NCBI GenBank assembly: GCA_022747635.1
Contig: JAKTNV010000010.1
Location: 47,368,458-47,432,457, forward strand
Direction of reading: 5' to 3'
DNA: 64,000 nt
From: Hetaerina americana
Taxonomy: Eukaryota; Arthropoda; Insecta; Odonata; Calopterygidae
Positions 35,192 through 46,079 of this stretch are shown here, in pieces. The position numbers and the translations under genes are program-made. The notes under the pieces are model-generated. The model was not told where the DNA came from and did no database searches. It worked only from the letters and a program-made list of their open reading frames with translations. Within the stretch, counting starts at the first letter, position 1. Every line of letters begins with the position of its first letter.

Positions 35192-35675
35192 AAAAAATTG
35201 TACATATATATATTATATATAATATTGTGCATATATATATATGATACACTCATTTATATAGAAAAATATATAAGGAAAAGGGATAGGAACACACACAAAG
35301 GACGAACACAGGAGAGGTGGGGAAGGCCAGCAGATCACGAATGTAAAAATATTTCCTAGATCGGGATTTGAACTCCGGATATTTCCACTTGCCGGGCGGA
35401 GGCCCTTAACCACTTGAACTATTCAGGGACACTGAGATCTGCGATGCTATATGCAGCCAACTGCCCCGATTCTTTGGCCAAGAGATGACGTTAGGGAGCT
35501 GTTTCACCCACCAAAGGGGAAATAGACAAGACATACATAGGAAAGGATAGTAGTTAAGGAATCATACAACATCATAAAGGATAAGAACAGTGCGTTTCGT
35601 GGCACGCATAGCCAGAGACGAGCCAAATTGGTCTAATATGTTCCTATCCCTTTTCCTTATATCTGTTTCTATATA
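35192..35675. repeat. Segment bounded by a 36-nt inverted repeat, containing copy 2 of the duplicated unit
   Basis: 35255-35290 and 35640-35675 are inverted complements (GTTCCTATCCCTTTTCCTTA at the start of the right arm; about 33 of 36 positions match). Between them lie a tRNA-like SINE (35290-35425, minus) and the second copy of the CCGATTCTTTGGCCAAGAGA unit. A short TA-rich run at 35200-35243 precedes the left arm. Confidence 0.7.
35265..35425 (-). repeat. tRNA-derived SINE (family D), probable
   Basis: Read on the minus strand, the A box TAGTTCAAGTGGTTAA (complement of 35406-35421) and the B-box region GGAGTTCAAATCCC (complement of 35363-35376) lie about 40 nt apart, as in tRNA genes. 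A pyrimidine-rich tail follows. Only one copy was found in the window, so it could also be a tRNA pseudogene. Confidence 0.55.
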
Positions 35676-36270
35676 AATATTTGTTCGCCGTTTGGCGGGA
35701 TTTCGTGTTTTAATGTGGCTGTGTGTGTGTATATATATGTGTGACTTAAAGAATTCATCACAAATTGATGTTCTTAGCTATTCCAAATCTATTTACACTC
35801 GAAAGAATGTTAAAACATCCCGTAAGAAGCCGTGAGGGTGGATGGGGGGTGGGGGCAGCTATGCATACGAAATTGCAGTTCATTCATTTAAATATATTTT
35901 AGCTAATGTACAAAAAATGGAGTATATACATACGAAAATGCTTACCAATATTATTAAAATTCTGTATTCGAGGTTAAATAATTGATTTTTCTACCAAAAA
36001 TGGTGCTCGTTTTTTTCCCGATGTTCGAATCTGCTAATTTAATTTGGTGGCATAATAATTTCCTCGGTATGGCAAGAGAACTCGGGTGTCCTGAACCTTT
36101 CTAAAAATCCAAGTTTTGCCTGTTCTTGTTGCGAATCAAGGGACTGCCATCGTAATACTTCGATCATCCCAAGACGCTTACTTTCTTCTAGTAGCACAAT
36201 GCTTGAGAACATTTGTGTCAGAATAAAAAAGAGACGTTTCAGGCATGATATGGTGGACTATTCTGATTAA
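35676..36270. other. Anonymous DNA
   Basis: Contains a short GTGTGTGTGTATATATATGTG run (about 35718-35740). Nothing else recognised. Confidence 0.4.
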
Positions 36271-36271
36271 T

Positions 36272-36421
36272 TAAAAATTGGCAATTTACTACAAAATAAA
36301 ATTAAATATGACTGGTTTCAATGTAACTACATCATCATCATCAACATGAATTGACGATGATGTAGTTATATTTACACCGGTCGCATTAAATTTTAATTTA
36401 TGGAAAAATGTCAATTTAAAA
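36272..36421. repeat. Hairpin repeat FB4 (MITE-like foldback)
   Basis: Arms of about 66 nt (36272-36337 and 36355-36420) around a short loop with an (ATC)n run. Read outwards, the left arm gives GATGATGTAGTTACATTGAAACC then AGTCATATTTAATTTTA, and the right arm gives GATGATGTAGTTATATTTAC then ACCGGTCG. It is homologous to FB1 in the outer GGCAATTT block and the AAAATTAAAT block. The family A mariner is inserted only about 90 bp further on. Confidence 0.82.
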
Positions 36422-36668
36422 TTTATTTGTGTCCGAGTTCCAACGGAACTTTTCTTAATTCACAGAGCGACACTAATTTTTGTTTGGAGAGTGATCTAAG
36501 AAAGATACGAGGGTCATCCGGAAAGTAGTACCCGTTCGTGCCGCATGAAGTGCTGACGACGCGAGTAGCCGCTGGACGAGGTCAGATAGCTTCAGTGGCT
36601 TGTCTGCCTTCTCTGAGCCAAGTTGCGTGACGCTAGCATTGCCTGTGTTGTTTCTGTGATTGTTTACA

Positions 36669-37742
36669 ATGTTTAAAAAAATTGAGAACGCCGCCAGTTG
36701 TGAAGTGAGGGCAGTGATTAAATTCCTCAATGCAAGAAACGTTCGCCCATGTGATATTCATCGCCAATTAAAGGAGGTGTATGGAGACAATGTAATGGAC
36801 GAGTCGTCTGTTCGGCGGTGGTGTCGCAACTTCAACATGGGGAGGGGGAACACACACGACGATGAGCGTTCGGAGAGACCGTCTGTCATTACAGACCAAC
36901 TGGTGAGCTCAGTTGACGAATTCGTGAGGAACGATCGGCGCGTCACAATTGATGACATCTGTGAGCATTTTCCCAATGTTTCTCGAACAATTGTTCATGA
37001 AATTGTTAAACACCATCTGCATTATGCAAAAATTTGTGCAAGATGGGTCCCTCGCAAGCTTACAGATGAGCACAAAACCAAGCGTATGGCTGCAGCACTG
37101 ACGTTTTTGGGACGTTATTCTGATGAAGGAGACTCTTTCTTGACTCGCATAATTACTGGTGACGAAACATGGGTTTGTTATGCATCACCTGAGAGTAAAC
37201 GACAGTCAATGGAGTGGCATCATGCTCATTCACCAAACAAACCAAAAAAATTCAAGACAGTTCTGTCCACCAGGAAACTCATGGCAACCATTTTCTGGGA
37301 TCGACGAGGTGTATTGCTTATTGATTTTATGGCCCGTGGAGACACTACTAATGCCAATGCGTATTGTGAAACATTAAAGAAATTACGGCGGGCAATACAA
37401 AATCGGCGGCGAGGTCTATTGTCTACTGGTGTCATTCTCGTTCATGACAATGCCAGGCCTCATGCAGCTGGGATAACACAAAAACTTTTGCAGCAATTCA
37501 AATGGGAAACTTTCGACCATCCACCGTATAGCCCGGACTTGGCCCCTTCAGATTTTCATCTCTTTACAAAGCTTAAAGACTTTTTGGCAGGAAAAAGATT
37601 TGACAGCGGTGAAGAACTTAAAGAAGGAGTGACCCTGTATCTCAATGAGCTGGCGGCGAAGGACTATGCAGCAGGAATACAGAAACTTGTCACACGTTAT
37701 GACAAATGCCTTAATTTGCTTGGAGATTATGTTGAGAAGTAG
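36669..37742 (+). CDS. Mariner transposase (DD34D), intact
   Basis: 357 residues starting MFKKIENAAS; the in-frame codon nine bases upstream is TTG, so the ATG at 36669 is the likely start. Residues 1-110 hold the two helix-turn-helix DNA-binding units, with the linker motif at residues 68-72 reading SERPS where mariner proteins usually have SGRPS. WVPR (126-129) links to the catalytic domain. The catalytic triad is D165 (ITGDETW), D260 (VHDNARPH) and D295 (YSPDLAPSD), with 34 residues between the last two. The protein ends LGDYVEK. Length and all motifs are those of a complete transposase that would cut and paste elements with matching ends in the nucleus. The only worrying change is G to E at residue 69. 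AATAAA at 37762-37767 may serve as polyadenylation signal. Subfamily is not certain; the end sequence suggests a vertumnana-like group. Confidence 0.95.
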   Translation: MFKKIENAASCEVRAVIKFLNARNVRPCDIHRQLKEVYGDNVMDESSVRRWCRNFNMGRGNTHDDERSERPSVITDQLVSSVDEFVRNDRRVTIDDICEHFPNVSRTIVHEIVKHHLHYAKICARWVPRKLTDEHKTKRMAAALTFLGRYSDEGDSFLTRIITGDETWVCYASPESKRQSMEWHHAHSPNKPKKFKTVLSTRKLMATIFWDRRGVLLIDFMARGDTTNANAYCETLKKLRRAIQNRRRGLLSTGVILVHDNARPHAAGITQKLLQQFKWETFDHPPYSPDLAPSDFHLFTKLKDFLAGKRFDSGEELKEGVTLYLNELAAKDYAAGIQKLVTRYDKCLNLLGDYVEK

Positions 37743-37761
37743 TTTAAAGTATCCTCTTTCA

Positions 37762-37767
37762 AATAAA
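37762..37767 (+). promoter_or_regulatory. Candidate polyadenylation signal of the transposase gene
   Basis: AATAAA begins 20 bases after the TAG stop, inside the element. No experimental support. Confidence 0.4.
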
Positions 37768-37843
37768 ATTTTTTATGTTTGTTAATATTTACTTTTGTGC
37801 CTTTATTTCACGAACGGGTACTACTTTCCGGATGATCCTCGTA

Positions 37844-38955
37844 TCAGTCTCTCACATTCATTGATTGCATATTGCTTATTATTATATTTGTAGTGGCTAA
37901 AACTCTAGTGTTTGCTGCAACAGTATCGGGTGGTCAATTTTACGTAGTTATGGATAAAAATATTAGGAATTGATCGGTATATTGAAAACAATCAAAAAGA
38001 CTCATTAATATCTAAGCCATAAAGCATAATTTTTCTGATCATTAAAATGGTGATCCATTGATTAAAATGATTATGATACACTAGATTTGACTTAGATTAA
38101 ACATACAGTGATGTAAGTCATTTAGTATGCTAGAAATAATTGAATACAATCTGCATTATTCCATTAGTTATATTCATCTTAGTTTCACGTAAATGCTATT
38201 TAGATAGTTTGCTGTTTTCCTTTTTTAATATATCTTTCTCTTGATACCATGACCTAAAGAATCTACCCACAAGAGTATTTTAAGAGAGTATTTTGAAAGT
38301 TTGGTGCGAAGGCAGACAGACAGCATCACTGCCAATCATTTCCATCTGTTGGTAAAGCATTTTTTATGAAAAGAAAACCGCCTTAAAAGACTATTGAGTA
38401 AACATATAAATATTATGATCATTCTGCGCTTTTGGTTAGAATGATTAGAAAAAAATTTTCCAACCATTTTGAAGAGGACACATTTGCAGAGGTGGTATTA
38501 ACATCCTGGACTCCCTATTGAGGTCAATACTTCATTAATAATTGTGACATCCATGAAATTTTGATAGATTACAGAATAGTGGAGGCTTGTGGGATTATTA
38601 ATGCTGTCACGATCTCGAGTGCACGAGAACTAGTATTATTATGTATTAATATTTAAAAATGAGAAAGCTATCCGAAACATGAGTGACGAGATAGCTTACA
38701 GATGACCTAAAAATAAATTGTGTGACATGCTCCGAGGCTAGTTTTGCAGCTTTTTGTAGCGAAATCTGCCAAACTTCAGTTGTCGTTTCGTTACTATGAA
38801 CGAAATTTGGAAAATTCAATCCACGCCTGAAATCAAGAATCAAGCCTAGAGACGGGTTGGCAGTGGGAGCCTGCACAAAAGAATAGTATGCATTGTTGTT
38901 AGATCGTTTGAAAAGCAATATTAAAGAAGAGCACCCAAAAATGGCCCACAAGAAA
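37844..38955. other. Anonymous AT-rich DNA
   Basis: No gene recognised. A 101-codon minus frame at 38646-38951 has no recognisable domain. Confidence 0.45.
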
Positions 38956-38959
38956 TTTC

Positions 38960-39341
38960 TTTCCTCTCACGACACTACACCAGCTTTCTCCTTTACAGTT
39001 GTGGCCAAAAACTTGATAGGGTTACCATTTCAACCCACTCCCACTAGCCTCATTCTTTAGATTCGGCTCCCTTGGACTGACACCAGTTCTTCCATGTGAA
39101 AAAATGGCTGGCGGGTAGAAAATTTTATTCACACGGTAAGGTGATCGCGGAAACAAGCACCTATTTTGCAGAATGGGGGCGATCGCATCACTTGAAAGGG
39201 GTCAATAAACTGAAACATCATTGGATGAATTTTACCCAAGCTTAAAAGGAGTCTATGTCCTATGTTGAGAAATAAAAAAATAATTTATCTGGAAAAATTC
39301 AGTATTTCTCATTTTGGCGCGGACGTTTCAAGCCACCCTCG
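38960..39341 (+). pseudogene. Mariner remnant (family D), C-terminal third and right end
   Basis: A decayed second catalytic block HDTTPAFSFTVVAKNL (38968-39015) is followed by a scrambled stretch where the SPDLAPSD block should be. From about 39097 a good frame gives KKWLAGRKFYSHGKVIAE, TYFAEWGRSHHLKGVNKL and a final YVEK stop, the standard mariner C-terminus. The sequence GGCGCGGACGTTTCAAGCCA running to CCACCCTCG at 39341, followed by TA, looks like the right terminal repeat. At least two stops and a frameshift make it inactive. A related fragment is at 43030-43240. Confidence 0.8.
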
Positions 39342-39343
39342 TA

Positions 39344-42300
39344 TTATGATCTAAAATAGCCAAGTCTGCTCCAGTAAATTCCATCCTAACTACTGGATCC
39401 CGCCCCTACAGATCCTTCTCTCTTTCCTCGATTTATTTTTGAATCGCTTCTGAGCGTTCTCCCTCCTCACACTGACCTCAACCCTCCTATCCTCTGACTC
39501 TACTCTTGCGTAAGATTTTCAGTCTCCCGTGCCCTTTGTCATTTTTTGAAGGTTTCGCATTCAATTGATCTCTCATTGATCGTTCAATGTGTTCATTCAA
39601 AGAGGTTTTTCTCCTTATCACGAATTATTTAATTAATTCCCCGTCTGCCAATAGGTTTTTGATTTCTGATCCGTCCTTCGCGTTTATTTTACCTGTCTGA
39701 TTAAATCACTCCGATTTTTGTAGGGAATCGCCATGCCGTAAGTACCTTCGTTTAGATTGTTTTATTAATTGAATTACCGCAAAAAATAAAACGCAGCGTT
39801 TTTATATCCACCCTTTTTAGGTCTCTTCTTCGGCCAGTTCCGACATCCATTCGACTTAAGTCTTGTCCTTCCGGCCGTGTCTCCCCACCGTTAAACCTGA
39901 AAATTTAGCTTTCCCTTTGTGTTAATATCTGTGCTACATAAATAAGCCGTCAACCATCTTGATTTCCCACTTCTCCGAAATCCCGAAAAATGACGGAAAA
40001 GATTTTCTTTGAATTTTAAGGAAATCGCATTTATTTTGAGCATAATCGATTACTTCACCTATAAATAAGGTACCGAAAACGTGTTAATAGTATGAAAAAC
40101 AATGAAGTCTATCTTTATATCATTATTATTTCTAATTATTAACTAAAGTTATTCATCCAACATTAAAAAAATAAATCATTTTATGATTTGTATTAGATAA
40201 AAAAGGATGAATTTGGAGTTGGGTTAAAGCCATTGGTCGGTTATCTCCACCAGTGTCTGACGATGATATAAAGCATTATTATTTTATAAAAATATTTGAA
40301 ACTTTCAATTTTCTTACCATTGATGCAAGTGGATTACCAATAACTCTTTTATTACATATTTTAGGTTATTAATAAAAAGCGCAATGCAATATTCCACATT
40401 TTGTTTTCAAATTATCAACTGGAAAAATACGTCAGGATAATATTGTGAGTCTGCTTGAGAGCCTGATTTGGATCACGCTTTACACAAGTGTTTTTTAATA
40501 GCATAATTCAGCACTATTTTTTTTAGCAATAACTTCTTCAATATTTCCTTTCGATATTTGAACTGATTGATAAACTATTACTGATGTTTGGATTAAAGTA
40601 AATTAAATGCAAAAAATGTATTTTCTGATAAATTTTATGGCTTTTAAAAGTCAAAGTGGTATTATCAATTAATTTATTAAATTCTTTAAATCTAAAAATC
40701 GTGTGAGATACCATTGGGAACATTATCAATACACATGAATCAACAAATCCTCGTAAAGGAAAAAATTGGTGATTCTCACTTTGTAAAAACTGTTGATAAA
40801 AAATAACCACTCCTTACAATTCCCTCAAAAAATACCGCGCTCTACTTTTGAGCGCCCAACTTTAGGTACTTCTTCGTCTTTGAAAGGTTTTTGAAAAAAT
40901 GTACTGGATTTTGTACCGTGAGTTAACCTCAGATATATAGAGAAGCTGACGAATCTAAAATGTATAAAAGAACTGCGGTTACTCCGGCAAATGAGCGATT
41001 GAACCCGACCCACTTCTCCGATGTCTCTGAAGCCACTCAAACAAGGATTCCGCATCCTTCTCCTCCTGACTTCTCTCGGTACTTTTCCTTACCTTCTTTC
41101 GCTTCTCTATCGAATTTTCTCCTTCTCACACCCCTTCTTCCCCTCATTCCATGAAACTTTCCCCCTGTGTTGGCTTCCAGCAATTCTCACCCTTAACAAA
41201 AACGTGATCTCTGCTGCCGCGATCATCTTTCATGGTTTATTTCTTTAGTTTTGGCACTTTAAAACTTATTAAATGAATCTGATAGGATTCATGAATTTTC
41301 TTGAAACCAGATGAGTTCCGTTGGTTTGAATACCTATGGTAAAAATCTTTTTCACCAATCAAAGGGTGAGTTGGAAGTAAATTTTACAGAAAATCGAAAC
41401 GTAATAGAGTAACTCTATTTATTACTTAAAATGAAATTTTAGTTTTCGTACTCATTTAGATTCCAAGCTGAAATAACACTGCAACGTACTCCTCGCTCCT
41501 CTCTCGGCAGAAATAAATGCCAAAATTCGGTGGTCTATTGATGCTGAACTAATTTGAACTTCCTCGAAGGAAGAAACATTTAGTTGCCTACGTATCGGTA
41601 ACAAATGAGGCTTAAGATGAAGTACATAAGGGAAATTCAGCACTCCAAAGACCCCATCACAACGGCCAATGATTTAAGTTTGTGCCGATCCTCCCGCGTG
41701 AAGAACGTCGTTTGCAAACCTAACTTTCCCCAACTCACGTCTCCCGTCTTCCACCCTCCCCTTGAATTAAGTTTAGAGGATGGATATTTTGAAACACACT
41801 CTTCGTAATAACAATGGTCCCTTTTACTTTGACTTAATCCGGCGTAAGACTGACAGCCGTCTAAAGGGTTATCAAAAAGGATTCAGGAGGGAGTGCAGAA
41901 TGAATTTCCATTACCATAAATGATTTATTTGGACGTGCCCATTGATTGCTGACCTGATGTGCTTTCTAAAACGAGAAAATATACAGAAAAGAACTTATGG
42001 GAGAAGCTGAGAATTTGAAGGACATTATTAAAGTTAGCTGATTAATGTGTGATTAATATAATTTAATGTAGATAGTTGAAGCTAGGCTCCTGTTGTGATT
42101 AAAACGGCGTTCACTGGAAGTTTGTACCACCAAGTATGTGAATTCTTTCTCCAAGTGATGGGTAGTATTTTAATACACTTATATTTTGACTCTTCCTCAA
42201 ACCCGCGAAGAATAATTAGAGAGCTGATAATTAGTATGGATTTATCAAGTAAATATAAAGTGTGTAATATAATTCCAAAAAATTCTATTCCTTTTTCGAT

Positions 42301-43025
42301 TTCGCATATGATAGTACTAATATATTAATTATAATCTTCAGTTTTCAATTGTCCTTGAAATAAAATAGAACGTTTAAGCTTTTAAAATGAGCACATCTGC
42401 AATTTAATATTGGTGTGGCATAGCAATTCTCCGTAGTGTGATGAATCAATGCAGGTAGACACTCGAAGTCCATATCTCATATCTATGAGGAGACTCATTT
42501 GTGAAAGGGAATGCAATGCGACGCACGTATGGCACTGCAAAATCTCAAAGTCTGGCACTTAAGTCTAGTTTTCAAGACAGTAAATAAGATGAGTTTACCG
42601 GTACTTGAGAAGCTGCTAGCTTGAGAATTTAGACAAAATAGGGGAGTTGCTCGACTGAGGTAACTCCAGAAGACTGGTGTCGACACGTTTAGCAACGGAC
42701 ATCACAACATGGTGACAATTAGAGTGCTACTGAGTTAGAATTATTTTTCTCCTTGTTGAAATCTGCTCTAGTATCATAGCTTTACATTGCAATAAATCGT
42801 ACTTCCACCTTCAAGCCACCACTAGGGTGTGTGATAGAGGGTGATTACGAATCAAACTACTTATGATCCAAAACACCTTCACCCCTACTGCGGTCGGGCG
42901 TTACTCTGATCCCTTATCCATTCTGAAAAAAATCACATCTTAAATCAATCTGTTCTGCCCTTAATCTCTCTAATTTTATGTACATGATTTATTTCAGTAC
43001 TTCAGTTCAGTATTTTATGTAAATG
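39344..43025. other. Anonymous DNA
   Basis: About 3.7 kb with no recognisable gene. Pyrimidine-rich stretches (39410-39540, 41040-41160) produce spurious open frames. Confidence 0.45.
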
Positions 43026-43029
43026 ATAA

Positions 43030-43240
43030 TTTCAGTCGGTACGTCGAACTTAAATGAATATTTACAAATAAATAATTTTTATTTTTCAACATAAATTCAT
43101 TTAAGGCTTAGACATGCTTCATCCCACGATGGCTCAGTTTATTGACCACTTTCAAATAATGCGATCCTTCCAATTCTTCTAAATAGTCAACTTTGATTAA
43201 TCGAGTATCTATCAACAAAACATGGATTTCACCCATGATT
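43030..43240 (-). pseudogene. Mariner C-terminal fragment (family D-like)
   Basis: Minus-strand translation of about 43090-43180 gives LEELEGSHYLKVVNKLSHR followed, after a stop and shift, by a degraded KGDYVEK-like end. It parallels the EWGRSHHLKGVNKL stretch of the element at 38960-39341. A CAGTCGGTACGTCGAACTTA string (43033-43052) may be the corresponding end repeat. It is directly adjacent to the LINE at 43256. Confidence 0.55.
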
Positions 43241-43255
43241 TGTGAAGTGGGGCAT

Positions 43256-45040
43256 TCATTCTCCAGAGAGGGTGTCAATATCCTTTTGTGGATTCTTTTT
43301 ATTTGAAAAATTTATATGCTTACTCTTACTGAGATTAATGCCCATATTATTATTTGCAACCCAGTCACCGAGGCGACCGATGTCGTTTTGTAGTGCTACA
43401 TGGTCATGTACATGCTCTACCCGTCTGTATCTAGTGCAATTATCAGGAAAGAGTCTTATTTTGGAATGTAAATTGTTTGGTAGATCGTTTACGTAAATTA
43501 GGAAGAGTAATGGCCCTAGAACACTGCCTTGTGGAACTCCTGCTATAACGGTCGCCTCTTCTGAAAATGCATCCCCTAAGTTTACTTTTTGAATTCTGCC
43601 TATAAGAAAATTTTTTATCCATTGTTTTACCCTCAAATCAAATGGTAAAGACTCCAACTTTAACAATAATTTATCGTGAGGCACTCGGTCGAAAACTGCC
43701 GAAAAATCAACGATTACTGCATCCACATCCTTTCCTTCATCTATTGCGTCGCCGAAAAACTGGCTAAATCCCAAAAGCTGCGTTACACACGAGTATAATA
43801 AGTTAGCCTTTTCCAAACTGCTTGTTACTCTTTCACTTCTATCATTTTAAAGTGAATTAATTGTTGACATATTTCCCTGAATCTCCCTGGAGCACAACAA
43901 AAATTCTCTTTTACTCTCTTTCAAATTTTTAGTTTTTTTTTGGATTTCCTTAAGGCTTTCCGAAACTGAATCTTGGCATTCGCCCAATATATCTTGAAAT
44001 CATAAGTTACCTCATTCCTTTTGTCGCTATGGATATCATCCCTAATATTTTTCATCTTGACGTGATAGCCTTTGACGTCTCAATACTTTTCTAACATCCA
44101 TTTTGTACCGTCTAGTTTCCGTGTTATCTTTTATAAATTTACTGGAAATGAACTTGTTATCTGCTGATCATGTGATCTGAAGTAAGTGATTTCACGTAGC
44201 CGAAGTATTTAGGTGGTTTCTGTCTTTCTTAAAATTAGAAAATTTACTCGGTAGCACGCAATTTAGGCCATTATAGTCCCCATCTTTAAAGTAAATTTTT
44301 CTTTTAGGCTTATTTCTGACCCGATGAAGCGAAACCTTAGCATTTGCTGCCCTATGGTCACTGATTCCTTTGATAGTTTCAATAGTTAAGACATTTTGGG
44401 GTATTTTAATGAATAAAAAATGAAGAATATTATCGCCCCTAGGCGGTGAAGTGACAAGTTGATGCAAGGATTTCAACGTAAAAGAATTCAAGCGCAGGTA
44501 TCTTCGTCTATACCACCCATTGTAAAACTATATGTGCTCCAATCAATAGATGGGACATTGAAATCTCCACCGATTATAAGGTCATGATGTTTATATTGGG
44601 ATGAGAAGTCTTTCATTTTCTGATTAAATTTTAGTTTTGAATTATCTTTTTCACTTTGCAAAATGCGCATGCATAAATTCTTTTGGATTCAGGACTTTAA
44701 ATTGAGCACCAAACGCTTTCCAAACCGTTAACTGGAATTACCTCAGCCTTGCTGGCACAAGAATTTTCAACTGATAAAGACGCCGCCCATGATTATATTT
44801 ACTCTGAAATTTCTGAAAACGGTAAAGGATTTTGGAAAAATTTCCCCGACGGCGATATCAGTGGGTAACCAGCTATCTGCCCCAATGATTCCAAATTCTG
44901 CCCCAATAAGTAATTATATCTACGCCTGTGCTTTGAATAAGGTGATGACAATCTGCGACTTTGTTTTTTAAACTTCGACTATTAACTACCAATACAGTTA
45001 ATGCTTCCTGTAGAAGACTTTAGGGACCTAAAATTTGACC
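43256..45040 (-). pseudogene. Non-LTR retrotransposon: endonuclease and RT remnants
   Basis: Read from right to left. Near 45000-44900 VVNSRSLKNKVADCHHLIQS is the start of an apurinic-type endonuclease domain. Then SWL.TDIAVGEIFP and GGVFISVENSCASKAEVIPV-like strings appear in shifted frames. HHDLIIGGDFNVPSIDW (near 44560-44610) is the endonuclease GDFN block, and KGISDHRAANAKV (near 44330-44370) is the final SDH block. The RT follows at 43816-43256: VIVDFSAVFDRVPHDKLLLK (first catalytic Asp), GVPQGSVLGPLLFLIYVNDL, then LFPDNC where LFADDC is expected, so the catalytic Asp pair is broken, then INLSKSKHINF. Domain order and motifs are those of a Jockey/CR1-type LINE. The C-terminal thumb is missing, and the linker (43817-44190) is frameshifted. 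Confidence 0.9.
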
Positions 45041-45405
45041 TACACGCTGAACTTCACTTTAATTTGAAAAGTCCCTCAGTACTCGAATATCCTACCCGCT
45101 ACCCACCTGGTCCCCCAAGCGTGTACTAAACAGGTGAAGTCAACAGTGATGAGGTCACTAATGGAGAGGAACGTAGGATGCAAGCATGCATTTTAACGTC
45201 TGTTTGGGAGATTCCAACAATGCATTCGAAGGAGTTTACTGGTTGGAATTAATTAATGCAATAATAATAATAATAATAATTTTAGTGGTAATTAAGTTGG
45301 CATATAATTGACCTCTTCAACACATCAGACATATTAAACAAAGTAGCACATCAGGCATATAACACATCGCAAAATTATATCCGTTTTTTTATGAAAACTA
45401 AATTT
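45041..45405. other. Anonymous DNA with (ATA)n run
   Basis: An ATA repeat is at 45261-45282. This stretch could include the region upstream of the LINE endonuclease, but no ORF1 protein is recognisable. Confidence 0.4.
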
Positions 45406-45409
45406 ATTT

Positions 45410-45640
45410 ACTGAGTACAGAGCTTTTGTGCCTAGGCATGAATGAAATTAGGAATAAAAGAGGTCTGATAACACTTCCCTGGAGAACTCCTGGAGTAACT
45501 TCTTTTACAGGGTTTGTTTAAATTTGGCAGAGCTAGATTTTCTAGCAGTCTAAGGCAGTTGATTAAATAATTTTATACCAAAGTATTTCCAATAATGCTG
45601 TGAATTGGTTTATCTGCAGTTTCATATGGAGAGGTGTTTA
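45410..45640 (-). pseudogene. Small LINE RT fragment
   Basis: Minus-strand reading of 45512-45420 gives EVTPGVLQGSVIRPLLFLIS, a decayed form of the RT block GVPQGSVLGPLLFLIFIND. Upstream in the element's sense direction, about 45600-45520, a fragment resembling the YGI...LL.WF..YL..R region precedes it. Only these blocks survive. Orientation is the same as the LINE at 43256-45040, but the sequence differs, so it is a separate insertion. Confidence 0.65.
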
Positions 45641-46079
45641 GTCATGTAATTCACGACTTGTGGGAAATATATTTACATAAATTATATTTTACGTAAATTA
45701 AATATTTCATAGACATACATGCTATGTAAAGTAAGAACATTCATTTTAATAAAAAAAATGGTCAGCAGTGTACTCTTGCAGAATATTGAGTAATTTTCTT
45801 GGTTACTTTTTGTAGAACTAAGACAAATTTTATAACTGAAGCATAGCCCCAGATTTACAGGTCATAATTAAAATTACTAGTAAAGAAAGCAAAGTATATG
45901 GACCTTTGGTTCTCTGTAGTGATTCACTTGGTAAGTTTTCTTAGGAGATATAGCGCCATTGATAATCTCCTGCTGATAGAACTGGTAGGTAATTTCCAGC
46001 TCAGCTGAGAAAGAAGATGAAATTCCAATAATTTTATCTGTTTATATATGAAGCTTATCTGTAGCCTGTAGATTTCACA
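45641..46079. other. Anonymous AT-rich DNA
   Basis: Nothing recognised. Confidence 0.4.

Larger units (their letters stand above)
36508..37841 (+). mobile_element. Full-length mariner element (family A), possibly autonomous
   Basis: A 1334-bp element. The 33-bp terminal inverted repeats (36508-36540 and 37809-37841) differ at one base; the left begins CGAGGGTCATCCGGAAAGTA. It is flanked by TA (36506-36507 and 37842-37843), the mariner target duplication. A 161-bp leader precedes an uninterrupted transposase gene (36669-37742). The overall length and single ORF fit a complete mariner. It matches the two 753-bp deletion copies at well over 99 percent outside the deleted segment, so this family moved recently. 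The one terminal-repeat mismatch lies 6 bp from the right end. Confidence 0.97.
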
